Both the position numbers and the translations under genes were made by a program. 15,782 nt of DNA from DATBIO01 sp036556965 (GTDB taxonomy: Bacteria > Acidobacteriota > Vicinamibacteria > Fen-336). This document shows positions 6,108-12,913 of the stretch, piece by piece. The stretch is from positions 1 through 15,782 of the forward strand of contig DATBIO010000202.1 in the NCBI GenBank assembly GCA_036556965.1, in the 5' to 3' direction. The stretch's first letter is position 1, and every line of letters begins with the position of its first letter. The notes beneath the pieces are model-generated. The model was not told the origin of the DNA, did no database searches, and saw only the letters and a program-made list of their open reading frames with translations.

Positions 6108-7424
6108 GGCGCGCTGGGGGCCGAGCTTGTTGTAGAGGGTCTTGGGGTCGATGCCGAGGGCGCGCGCGGTGCGGCCCCGGTGGCCGCCGTTCTGCGCGAG
6201 GGTGGCCTGGATGTACTGCATCTCCAGGGCCGCCAGCGAGAGCTGGGCCCTCACCGCGGCCGACGGCCAGCCGTTCCCGCTCGCGCCCAGGGCGAGCTCG
6301 GCGGGGCCGATGGTCTCGCCCTCGCCGAGGAGGGCGGCCCGCTCCACCACCAGCTTGAGCTCGCGCACGTTGCCCGGCCAGGGATAGCGCGCGAGCTCGG
6401 CGTGGGCCTCGGCGCTCAGCCGCCGGTGGGGCGCCACGCGGCGCAGGAAGTGGTCGGCCAGCGGCTCGATGTCGGCCACGCGCTGCCGCAGGGGAGGTAT
6501 GGCGATGGCCGCGTCGCCGAGCCGCGCGCGCAGGCCGCCGTGCACGCCCCCCGCCTCGGCCGCGTTGCGCAGGTCGCGCCGGGACCCGAACAGGAGGCGC
6601 ACGTCGCAGCGGCGCGCGCGCTCGGCGCCCGCCGGCCGGTAGCGTCCGCTGGCCAGGGTCTCCGCCAGCTTCTCCTGCACCTGGGGAGCGGCGTCCGTCA
6701 GCCCCCTCACGAACAGCGTTCCCTTCTCCGCGGTGGGGAGCCAGGCCGGCCCGCGCGGGTGGCTGCGCCCGTCCCCGCCGCCGAACAGGCGCACCTCCAG
6801 CCCGCCGTCCGCGGCCGAGCAGTCGGCGGCCACGAAGGGGTGCGGCGCGCGCGCGCTGCGCCGGTGGGCGAAGCGCGCGAGGCAGGCCTTGCCCGAGCCG
6901 CTCTCGCCCAGGAGCAGGAGGGGCATGTCGGACTCGGCCACGCGCTCCACCCCCGCCACCGCCGCGCGCATGGCCGGCTCCACGGCGATGGGGTCCGCGT
7001 CGTCGTTGGCGGACTGGCGCGCGACGTCGCGCCGCAGCCGGGCGTGCTCGGCCGCCTTGGCCACCAGCGCCAGCAGCTCGTCCATGCGCGCGGGCTTCAG
7101 CAGGCAGTCGTAGGCCCCGCGCCAGAGCCCGTCGAAGGCGGCGGGGGCGGCCGCAGCGTCGGCCACCGTCAGGACCTCGAGGGTGAGGCCGTGGGCCTCG
7201 GCGCGGCGGCGGAGCTCCAGCCCGTCACCGTCGGGCAGGGCGTGGTCGACCACCGCCACCTCGAAGGGGGCCTCGGCCAGGGCCTGGAGGCCGCCCTCCA
7301 GGTTGGCGGCGGGGAGGGCCTCGTGCCCGTGCGCGCGCAGCTCCTCGCAGAGCACGCCGGCCAGCGCGCGGTCCGGCTCCACCACGAGGACACGCACGCC
7401 GGCCGCACGTGGGGGGGGTTGCAC
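6096..7424 (-). CDS. NtrC-like response regulator with degenerate AAA+ domain
   Basis: The 442-residue protein has three parts. The receiver domain (about 10-125) looks functional: acidic Glu16/Asp18, phosphoacceptor Asp60 in VVDHALPDGDG, Thr86 and Lys110 in LLKP. The central region (about 145-375) is a sigma-54 activator AAA+ domain by its Walker A GESGSGKA (173-180), its PLRQR and its YPWPGNVREL motifs. However, GAFTGA, the sigma-54-contacting loop, is absent (LFGGGDGRSHPRGPAWL is found there). The Walker B acidic pair normally in GTLFLDE is replaced (KGTLFVRGL, 234-242). The C-terminus (about 398-436) is a Fis-type helix-turn-helix (RTARALGIDPKTLYNKL). Inference: a DNA-binding regulator that probably cannot activate sigma-54. 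No histidine kinase is adjacent. The GTG start has TAGACT 7 nt upstream and no Shine-Dalgarno. Confidence 0.85.
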   Translation of the reverse strand: MQPPPRAAGVRVLVVEPDRALAGVLCEELRAHGHEALPAANLEGGLQALAEAPFEVAVVDHALPDGDGLELRRRAEAHGLTLEVLTVADAAAAPAAFDGLWRGAYDCLLKPARMDELLALVAKAAEHARLRRDVARQSANDDADPIAVEPAMRAAVAGVERVAESDMPLLLLGESGSGKACLARFAHRRSARAPHPFVAADCSAADGGLEVRLFGGGDGRSHPRGPAWLPTAEKGTLFVRGLTDAAPQVQEKLAETLASGRYRPAGAERARRCDVRLLFGSRRDLRNAAEAGGVHGGLRARLGDAAIAIPPLRQRVADIEPLADHFLRRVAPHRRLSAEAHAELARYPWPGNVRELKLVVERAALLGEGETIGPAELALGASGNGWPSAAVRAQLSLAALEMQYIQATLAQNGGHRGRTARALGIDPKTLYNKLGPQRARRR

Positions 7425-7431
7425 TGCTCGC

Positions 7432-7437
7432 AGTCTA
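7432..7437 (-). promoter_or_regulatory. Putative -10 of a leaderless promoter (regulator gene)
   Basis: TAGACT on the minus strand ends 7 nt before the GTG start at 7424, in the 25-nt gap after the small gene at 7450-7650. It would let the regulator be transcribed separately from the upstream ATPase operon. Confidence 0.5.
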
Positions 7438-7449
7438 CCTCCGAAAGTG

Positions 7450-7650
7450 CTACTCGACGGCCACGCGGCGCGCGCGCCGGCGGGGCCGCGGCGGCTCCCT
7501 CTCCATGCGCTCGAGCTGCCAGCGGCAGAGCAGGATCAGGCCCTCCAGGACCTGCCGCTTCAGGGCGCGCGCCTTCTCGCGCGTCACCCCGGCCTCCTCG
7601 AGCAGCTCCGAGACCAGGCAGCAGGGACGCATCGGGCGGCTACTCGCCAT
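7450..7650 (-). CDS. Small basic helical protein at the end of the Get3/ArsA-like operon
   Basis: The 66-residue product has a short N-terminal segment with a Cys-Cys pair (RPCC). A predicted helix-turn-helical hairpin follows (LVSELLEEAGVTREKARALKRQVLEGLILLCRW and on to about residue 50), then an Arg/Pro-rich basic tail. I do not recognise the family. Support for coding comes from AAGGAGG (7660 to 7654), the strongest ribosome-binding site on this strand, 3 nt before the ATG. Its start also overlaps the end of the third ATPase gene by 11 nt, so it would be translationally coupled. The hydrophobic face around LEGLILLCRW could contact a membrane or a partner protein. By position it is a candidate accessory subunit or client adaptor of the ATPases; this is inference. 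Confidence 0.6.
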   Translation of the reverse strand: MASSRPMRPCCLVSELLEEAGVTREKARALKRQVLEGLILLCRWQLERMEREPPRPRRRARRVAVE

Positions 7651-8821
7651 GCTCCTCCTTCTCCCCGAAGGCCACGCGCAGGCGGCCGGCGGCGAAGGCC
7701 GCTCCCTCCAGCCGGCGCGAGGCCAGGGTGCGCGGCAGCAGGATGCTGCGGCGCTGGTTGGCCACCGAGATCACGAGCTCCTCCCCGCGCGCCAAGACCT
7801 GGAGCTGCTCCTTCTGCGCGAAGGGGAGGCGCAGGTAGAGGGCGTACTGCTTGCCCTCCTTCCGAACCTCCACCGCCTTCTCGGCGTGGAAGACGGCGGT
7901 GGGGTCCTTGTCGCCGAAGACCTCCCGCGCGAACCGGTCCAGCAGCTCCACTCCCACCATCTCCTGCTCGAACAGCCGCGCCTCGAAGAAGGGCAGGGGG
8001 TCGAAGGAGCGGCGCGCCTCGCTCAGGTGCCCGGCCTGGATCTCCACCCAGCGATCCAGGTAGCCCCGGCGCGCCTCCTCCGGCAGCACGCGGTTGGCGA
8101 TCACGGCGTCCACCGGGAAGCCGAAGAGGCCGAGGTAGGTGAACAGGCGCTGCGACTCGTTGATGACCATCCGCTCCGGGTTGAGCACGATGCGGATCGA
8201 GCTGCGGCGCGCGTCGCGCAGCAGGGGGCCCACCTGCTCCAGCTCGTCGTAGATCGCCTTCACCGCGCTGAGCACGTCGTCGGAGGGCAGCGGCATGTCG
8301 GTGACGCGGCGGGCCACCGGCCGCACGGAGCGCAGCACCGTCTTCTGGATGGGGAAGATGCGCTTGAAGTAGAAGTTGAGGATCTCGGGCACCCCGAGCA
8401 TGCGCACCGTCTCCCCGGTGGGGGCGGTGTCGATCACCACCACGTCGTAGACCCTGCCCTCCGCGAACCGCTTGACGCGCAGGAGGCTGAACAGCTCCTC
8501 CATGCCGGGGAGGATGGCCATCTCCTCCGCCACCGCGTCGTCCACGCCCTGGAAGGTCATGAAGCGGGTCAGCCAGTCCTGGATCAGGCCCCAGTGCGCG
8601 CTCAGCTCGCGGTTCACGTCGATCTCCAGGGCGTCCAGCCCGTCGATGACGCGGGTGGGCACGGCGCCCACCGTCACCCCCAGCGCGTCGCCGAGGCTGT
8701 GCGCGGCGTCGGTGGAGATGACGAGGGTGCGGTGGCCCAGGCGCGCGGAGCGCACGGCGGTGGCCGCGGAGAGGCTCGTCTTGCCCACTCCTCCCTTGCC
8801 GGAGTAGAGGATGATCCTCAC
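7640..8821 (-). CDS. Get3/ArsA-family ATPase with C-terminal HSP20-like domain (Get3d-like)
   Basis: The 393-residue protein has the complete deviant Walker A GKGGVGKT (8-15) with signature Lys9, the catalytic Asp38 in DAAHSL (switch I), and DTAPTG (switch II). A helical middle region (about 150-290) corresponds to the client-binding part of Get3. Residues about 316-384 form an all-beta domain (YALYLRLPFA, LQVLARGEELVISV, then RSILLPRTL, RLRVAFG) that matches the ArsA_HSP20 alpha-crystallin-like domain. This architecture is that of Get3d proteins of cyanobacteria, chloroplasts and other bacteria. I see no CxxC zinc motif as in eukaryotic Get3 and no ArsA arsenite cysteines, and no arsenic genes are nearby. 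The GTG start at 8821 overlaps the preceding stop as GTGA. It is likely an ATP-driven targeting factor or chaperone for hydrophobic proteins; the substrate is unknown. Confidence 0.9.
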   Translation of the reverse strand: MRIILYSGKGGVGKTSLSAATAVRSARLGHRTLVISTDAAHSLGDALGVTVGAVPTRVIDGLDALEIDVNRELSAHWGLIQDWLTRFMTFQGVDDAVAEEMAILPGMEELFSLLRVKRFAEGRVYDVVVIDTAPTGETVRMLGVPEILNFYFKRIFPIQKTVLRSVRPVARRVTDMPLPSDDVLSAVKAIYDELEQVGPLLRDARRSSIRIVLNPERMVINESQRLFTYLGLFGFPVDAVIANRVLPEEARRGYLDRWVEIQAGHLSEARRSFDPLPFFEARLFEQEMVGVELLDRFAREVFGDKDPTAVFHAEKAVEVRKEGKQYALYLRLPFAQKEQLQVLARGEELVISVANQRRSILLPRTLASRRLEGAAFAAGRLRVAFGEKEEHGE

Positions 8822-9987
8822 GCCCGCGGCCGCCGCGGGCGCGCCGCCCGCGCGCGCGCGCCGCCCCGCCGCCGGCCGGCGCCGGCCTCGGCCGGGCGCG
8901 GGGGCAGGAGGGCCTCCGCCACCTCGCGCAGGCCGCGCAGGTCGTGCACGTCGCTCTCGCGCTCGGGGACCACGGCCACCGCCTCGCCCGTCTCGAGCAG
9001 CGCGGCCAGCGCGCGCCGGTCGGCCTCGGCCAGGCGCCGCTGCTCCTCGCAGACGCGCAGCAGGGCCTCGCGGAAGGCGGGCGACAGGTCCGCGGCCGGC
9101 CCGCCCTCCCCGCGCGCGGCCTTCAGGGGGTCGGGGTGCACGCGGTTCACCACGAAGGCCGCGAACGGCATCCCGGCCTCGCCCAGGCGCCGGCGGAAGA
9201 AGAGCGCCTCCGTGAGGGCGTGGGAGGCGGGGGCGGCCACCACCACGAAGGCGGCGTCCGCGCCGCGCAGGAGGGCGTGGACCTGGGCCGCCCGCTGCTT
9301 GAAGCCGTCGTACATCGAGTCGAAGGCGAGGAAGAACTCGGACAGGTCCTGCAGGAACTGCAGGCCGAGCACGCGGTCGGCCAGGGCCAGGGCCATGGCC
9401 CCCGTGCGCGTGGCCACCTTCAGGGTCAGGCGCCCGGCCACGAAGTAGGGGCGCAGGAACCAGCGCAGCACGCTGGTGTCGAGGAAGCCCATCATGCGGC
9501 CGGGAGCCTCGAGGAAGTCGAGGGCGTGGCGCGTGGGCGGGGTGTCGAGCACGACCAGGTCGAAGCGCGCGTCCGCGGAGAGCTCCAGCAGCTTCTCCAT
9601 GGCCATGTACTCGTGGCTCCCCGCCAGCGCCGACGAGACCCCCTTGTAGAAGCGGTTGTCCAGGATCCGCCGCCGCGCCTCCTCCGTCCCCGCGTAGCGC
9701 TGCACGAGGGCGTCGAAGGTGCGCTTGGTGTCCAGGGTCATGGCCCACATCTCGCCCAGGGCCTCGTGCCCCAGGGGAAGGCGCCGCGGCTGGTCGCCCA
9801 GGGTCTTCAGGCCCAGGCTGGTGGCCAGGCGCCGCGAGGGGTCGATGGTGCACACGAGCACGCGCCGTCCCAGCTGCGCGGCGCGCAGGCCCAGGGCGGC
9901 GGCGGTGGTGGTCTTGCCCACCCCGCCCGCGCCGCCCACCACCAGGATGCGCCGCTGCAGCGCCCCGGCCAGGGCCTCTTCCCTCAA
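8818..9987 (-). CDS. ArsA-like ATPase lacking the signature lysine (Rv3680/BagB-like)
   Basis: The 389-residue protein has a P-loop GGAGGVGKTT (18-27) in which the signature lysine of the GKGGVGKT motif is replaced by Ala20. The P-loop lysine (Lys25), TIDPSRRL (Asp48) and DTPPTRHALDF are present. From memory, this combination marks the second member of the actinobacterial ArsA-like pair (M. tuberculosis Rv3680). The middle is helical, with a phenylalanine-rich segment (FLRPYF, FLQDLSEFFLAFDSMYDGF) that may bind hydrophobic clients. The last 25 residues are an Arg/Ala/Pro tail encoded by extremely GC-rich DNA. The start is TTG at 9987, in a TTGA overlap with the previous stop; an open frame continues far upstream, but that part lies inside the preceding gene. 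Without its own signature lysine it probably needs a partner subunit, most likely the product of 9984-10937. Confidence 0.87.
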   Translation of the reverse strand: MREEALAGALQRRILVVGGAGGVGKTTTAAALGLRAAQLGRRVLVCTIDPSRRLATSLGLKTLGDQPRRLPLGHEALGEMWAMTLDTKRTFDALVQRYAGTEEARRRILDNRFYKGVSSALAGSHEYMAMEKLLELSADARFDLVVLDTPPTRHALDFLEAPGRMMGFLDTSVLRWFLRPYFVAGRLTLKVATRTGAMALALADRVLGLQFLQDLSEFFLAFDSMYDGFKQRAAQVHALLRGADAAFVVVAAPASHALTEALFFRRRLGEAGMPFAAFVVNRVHPDPLKAARGEGGPAADLSPAFREALLRVCEEQRRLAEADRRALAALLETGEAVAVVPERESDVHDLRGLREVAEALLPPRPAEAGAGRRRGGARARAARPRRPRA

Positions 9988-10937
9988 GCCGCCTCGAGGC
10001 GCTCGGCCAGGATGCGCAGCGCGCCCAGGTCGAGCGCGTCCGTGAAGAGGAAGGGAAGGCTGACCAGGGGAACCTCCAGGCCGCGCCGCAGGCGGTCCTG
10101 GTAGAACCGGGTCAGCTTGCGCCGGCGGAGGTGGCGGCGCGCCGCGAAGAGGGCGGCGGAGAGGGGGACGCCCGGCGCCACCGTGCCCTGCGCGCCCGCC
10201 GCGCTCAGGCGGAGCACCTCGGCCTCTTCCGCCTCGCGGAAGCGGCGCTCGTGGCACGCGTTCAGGAAGACGGCCTCCGGGCGCACGCCCAGCTCGTCCT
10301 GCGCCATGCGCGCGAACTCCAGCGCCTCCACCACGGCCATCTCCTCCGGTATGGCCACCACGCACAGCGCGGTGCGGGCCCGGTCCCGCAGCATGGCGAG
10401 CACGCGCCGGGCGTTGGCCCCCACCGGGCCCACGGGCACGGCCTCGGAGGCGGCCAGCGGCACCTTGAGGAAGGCCAGGCCGTGCCCGGTGGCGGGCGCG
10501 TCCACCACCACGAGGTCGTAGCGGGGCCGGCGCGACCACCGCTCGCGCGCCTCCTCGAGGACCATGATCTTGCCCAGCGTGGTGAGCTCCTTCAGGCCCG
10601 GCGCCGCCGCCACGAAGCGGTGGTAGACGGGGCTCTCCAGGATGCGGCGGGCGATGAGGTCCACCTTCACCACGTGCCGGACGTACTCGTCCATGGTGGC
10701 GGCCAGGCCGAGGTTGACGGTGAAGAGGCCGGGCAGGGCCTCCGCCTCGCGCTGGCCGGAGGGGGGCACTCCGAGGTAGCGCGAGGCAGGCTGCGGCGCG
10801 TCGATCTCCACGAGCAGGACGCGCTTGCCGCGCGCGTGCGCGGCCAGGGCCAGGGCCGCTCCCACCACGCTCTTGCCCACCCCGCCCTTGCCCGAGAGCA
10901 CGACCAGGCGGCGCGCGAGCAGGCGGTCGAGGATCAC
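9984..10937 (-). CDS. ArsA-like ATPase, first of three paralogues (Rv3679/BagA-like)
   Basis: The 317-residue protein has an intact deviant Walker A GKGGVGKS (16-23) including signature Lys17, VEIDAPQPASRYLG in the switch I position and VVVDAPATGHGL as switch II. It is shorter than the other two and has neither an HSP20-like domain nor an Arg-rich tail. It resembles the first member of the actinobacterial ArsA-like pair (Rv3679). It heads an operon of three ATPase genes, each overlapping the next by 4 nt, which argues for a stoichiometric complex. The GTG start at 10937 has TAGGCT 6 nt upstream and no Shine-Dalgarno, so the operon transcript may be leaderless. Arsenite transport is unlikely, because no arsB or arsR and no metal-binding Cys cluster are seen. 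Confidence 0.88.
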   Translation of the reverse strand: MILDRLLARRLVVLSGKGGVGKSVVGAALALAAHARGKRVLLVEIDAPQPASRYLGVPPSGQREAEALPGLFTVNLGLAATMDEYVRHVVKVDLIARRILESPVYHRFVAAAPGLKELTTLGKIMVLEEARERWSRRPRYDLVVVDAPATGHGLAFLKVPLAASEAVPVGPVGANARRVLAMLRDRARTALCVVAIPEEMAVVEALEFARMAQDELGVRPEAVFLNACHERRFREAEEAEVLRLSAAGAQGTVAPGVPLSAALFAARRHLRRRKLTRFYQDRLRRGLEVPLVSLPFLFTDALDLGALRILAERLEAA

Positions 10938-10943
10938 CGGGCC

Positions 10944-10949
10944 AGCCTA
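10944..10949 (-). promoter_or_regulatory. Putative -10 of a leaderless promoter for the ATPase operon
   Basis: TAGGCT on the minus strand ends 6 nt before the GTG at 10937. It lies in the 68-bp divergent region shared with the glycosyltransferase gene, whose own TAGACT is at 10991. No -35 is evident. Confidence 0.5.
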
Positions 10950-10990
10950 TCGCAAGTCGCGAACGGGCTGCGGCGCGCCACGCTCTCCTG

Positions 10991-10996
10991 TAGACT
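10991..10996 (+). promoter_or_regulatory. Putative -10 of a leaderless promoter (glycosyltransferase gene)
   Basis: TAGACT ends 9 nt before the GTG at 11006, and there is no Shine-Dalgarno sequence between them. No good -35 is seen at 17-18 bp upstream. Confidence 0.5.
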
Positions 10997-11005
10997 TAGC
11001 GGCTC

Positions 11006-11788
11006 GTGAGCTCGAGCCAACCCCTCCAGGACGCCGGCGCGTCGCCCGCGCGCCGCGAGAAGGTCGTCATCGTGATGCCCGCCTACAACGCGGCCCGCAC
11101 CCTGGAGGACACCTTCCGCGCCATCCCCAAGGGCTACTACGACGGCGTGATCGTGGTGGACGACCACAGCCGCGACGACACCGTGGCGCGGGCGGAGGCC
11201 CTGAGCCTCAAGGCCATCCGCCATCCCCACAACGTGGGCTACGGCGGCAACCAGAAGACGTGCTACATGGAGGCGCTGCGCGACGGCGCCGACATCGTGG
11301 TCATGCTCCACCCGGACGGGCAGTACGACCCCGCCATCATCCCGGAGATGATCCGTCCCATCCAGGACGGCCAGGCGCACATGGTGCTCGGCTCGCGCAT
11401 GATGATCCCCGGGGGGGCGGCGCGCGGGGGGATGCCCGGCTGGAAGCGCGTGGCCAACCGCTTCCTCACCACCGTGGAGAACCTCGCCCTGGGGCGCCGC
11501 TTCACGGAGTGCCACACCGGCTACCGCGCCTACAGCCGGCACTTCCTGGAGACGGTGCCGTTCCTGCGCAACTCCAACGGCTTCGTGTTCGACACCGAGG
11601 TCATCTTCCAGGCGGTGGCCTTCGGCCTGCCCGTGGCCGAGGTGCCCATCTCCACGCGCTACTTCGCGGAGGCGTCCTCGGTCGGCTTCCGCAGCGGCGT
11701 GGTCTACGGGCTGGGCACCCTCAAGACCGCCCTCCGCTACGTGCTCCACCGCTCCGGCCTCCTGCGCAGCGAGAAGTTCCACCGCTGA
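11006..11788 (+). CDS. Family 2 glycosyltransferase (polyprenyl-phosphate sugar synthase type)
   Basis: The 260-residue protein is a GT-A fold enzyme. VVIVMPAYN (20-28) opens the Rossmann-like fold, VVDDHSRDDT (50-59) binds the nucleotide, and HPDGQYDP (102-109) sits where dolichol-phosphate mannosyltransferases have DxDxQ. The first Asp of that motif is His102 here, a variant found in some GT2 subfamilies. Further motifs are VLGSRM, TECHTGYRAYSR and FDTEVIFQA. There are no C-terminal membrane helices, so it is a soluble or peripheral enzyme. It probably transfers a sugar from a nucleotide donor to a lipid phosphate or envelope glycan. The membrane protein at 60-2039 could use such lipid-linked sugars, but this link is speculative. 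The HIT gene follows after 22 nt. Confidence 0.88.
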   Translation: MSSSQPLQDAGASPARREKVVIVMPAYNAARTLEDTFRAIPKGYYDGVIVVDDHSRDDTVARAEALSLKAIRHPHNVGYGGNQKTCYMEALRDGADIVVMLHPDGQYDPAIIPEMIRPIQDGQAHMVLGSRMMIPGGAARGGMPGWKRVANRFLTTVENLALGRRFTECHTGYRAYSRHFLETVPFLRNSNGFVFDTEVIFQAVAFGLPVAEVPISTRYFAEASSVGFRSGVVYGLGTLKTALRYVLHRSGLLRSEKFHR

Positions 11789-11797
11789 GCGCGGTGG

Positions 11798-11803
11798 TAG
11801 CCT
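11798..11803 (+). promoter_or_regulatory. Putative -10 of an internal leaderless promoter (HIT gene)
   Basis: TAGCCT ends 7 nt before the ATG at 11811, in the 22-nt gap after the glycosyltransferase gene. There is no Shine-Dalgarno before this start. The gene could also be read by run-through. Confidence 0.4.
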
Positions 11804-11810
11804 TGCCCTG

Positions 11811-12254
11811 ATGGCCCCCTGCGTGTTCTGCAGGCTCATGATGGAAGGCGACGGCGCGCTCTACCCGGTGCTGGAGGACGAGGAGGCGGTGGCCTTCCTC
11901 GACCACCGCCCGCTGTTCCCCGGCCACTGCCTGCTCGTGCCCCGCGCGCACCACGAGACGCTGGGGGACCTGCCCGCGGCCCAGGTCGGCGCCCTCTTCA
12001 CGCGCGCCCGCCTCCTCGCCCTCGCCGTCGAGAAGGGGATGGCGGCCGAGGGCACCCTCGTGGCCCTCAACAACCGCGTGAGCCAGAGCGTGCCCCACCT
12101 GCACGTGCACGTGGTGCCGCGCCGCCGCGGCGACGGCCTGCGCGGCTTCTTCTGGCCGCGCCAGAAATACGAGAGCCCCGAGGACATGCGCCGCGTGCAG
12201 GAGCAGGTGCGCTCCGCGGTGGACGCGGCGCGCGCCGCCGAGGCGGCGCCGTGA
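11811..12254 (+). CDS. HIT-family nucleotide hydrolase
   Basis: The 147-residue protein carries the histidine triad His96-Leu-His98-Val-His100 in VPHLHVHVVP, where the middle histidine forms the nucleotidyl intermediate. An N-terminal CVFC pair (Cys4/Cys7), with His47 and the triad region, suggests the zinc site of many bacterial HIT proteins. FPGHCLLVPRAHHET is the usual strand-loop preceding the core. Such enzymes hydrolyse phosphoramidates or dinucleoside polyphosphates, or transfer nucleotides as in Ap4A phosphorylase. Residues from about 104 (RRRGDGLRGFFWPRQKY) match the extended C-terminus of Ap4A-type HIT proteins. The stop overlaps the next start as GTGA, so translation of the two is coupled. 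Confidence 0.92.
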   Translation: MAPCVFCRLMMEGDGALYPVLEDEEAVAFLDHRPLFPGHCLLVPRAHHETLGDLPAAQVGALFTRARLLALAVEKGMAAEGTLVALNNRVSQSVPHLHVHVVPRRRGDGLRGFFWPRQKYESPEDMRRVQEQVRSAVDAARAAEAAP

Positions 12255-12913
12255 GCGCGGGCTCGCCCCTGGCCACCGCCGCCGCTCCCGCGGCGGAGCG
12301 CCACCCGCCCAGCACGCGCTTCACCCGCCTGCTGCGCAACAAGTTCGTGGCCGGGCTCATCATCCTGATCCCCATCATGCTGACGGTGAAGGCCATCTGG
12401 TGGCTCTTCACCTACGTGGACGGCCTGGCGGAGCCGCTGGTCACCCGCCTGGCGGGGCGCACCGTTCCCGGCGTGGGCTTCGTCACCACGCTGGCTCTCG
12501 TCTTCCTGACCGGCCTCCTGTTCTCCAAGGGACCGCTGCGCCGCATCCTCGACGGGGTGGAGGGGTTCCTGGACGACGTGCCGCTGGTGGGCACCATGTA
12601 CGGCACCACCAAGAAGGTCCTCACCGGCTTCGGCAACCCCGAGGCGCAGAACGCCTTCCAGCGCTTCGTGCTGGCCCAGCTCCCGGGGCGGACCACGCCC
12701 GGCTTCCTCACGGGCACGTTCGAGCTCACCCGCCGCGACGGCACCCGCTACACGCTGTGCGCCGTCTATATCCCCACCAATCATCTTTATGTAGGGGACG
12801 TGGTCGTCCTGCCCCGCGCGGACGTGATCGAGACCGACATGTCGGTCGAGGACGGCATCAGCCTGATCCTCTCGGCGGGGGCGTCCGTCCCCTCGCGCAT
12901 CCTCGAGAGGTAG
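12251..12913 (+). CDS. DUF502-family integral membrane protein
   Basis: The 220-residue protein has two transmembrane helices: FVAGLIILIPIMLTVKAIWWLF (split about residues 32-53) and a second around VGFVTTLALVFLTGLLF (about 76-92). These are followed by LDDVPLVGTMYGTTKKV and a C-terminal domain with GFLTG, VYIPTNHLYVGDVVVLPRADVIETDMSVEDGISLILSAG (discontinuous conserved blocks). This order is diagnostic of DUF502, a family of unknown function found across bacteria and plant plastids. The GTG start at 12251 overlaps the HIT stop by 4 nt. The frame ends at TAG 12911-12913, directly abutting the decayed mazF-like gene. Confidence 0.9.
   Translation: MSAGSPLATAAAPAAERHPPSTRFTRLLRNKFVAGLIILIPIMLTVKAIWWLFTYVDGLAEPLVTRLAGRTVPGVGFVTTLALVFLTGLLFSKGPLRRILDGVEGFLDDVPLVGTMYGTTKKVLTGFGNPEAQNAFQRFVLAQLPGRTTPGFLTGTFELTRRDGTRYTLCAVYIPTNHLYVGDVVVLPRADVIETDMSVEDGISLILSAGASVPSRILER

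Noticed and set aside
8822..8900. Very GC-rich, near-repetitive stretch that could be taken for a repeat element
   Set aside because: It encodes the Arg/Ala/Pro-rich tail of the second ATPase and shows no ordered repeat unit or flanking duplication.
7409..9448. Plus-strand open frame of 679 codons opposite the ATPase operon
   Set aside because: The opposite strand encodes clear P-loop ATPases. This translation is low-complexity Arg/Gly/Val/His/Leu sequence.
7640..10937. Arsenite efflux ATPase operon
   Set aside because: There is no ArsB, ArsR, ArsD or ArsC gene, and I see no arsenite-binding cysteine arrangement. The subtypes match Get3-like proteins better.
10131..11009. Plus-strand open frame opposite the first ATPase
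   Set aside because: It is a shadow frame with no recognisable motif, antisense to a well-supported ATPase.
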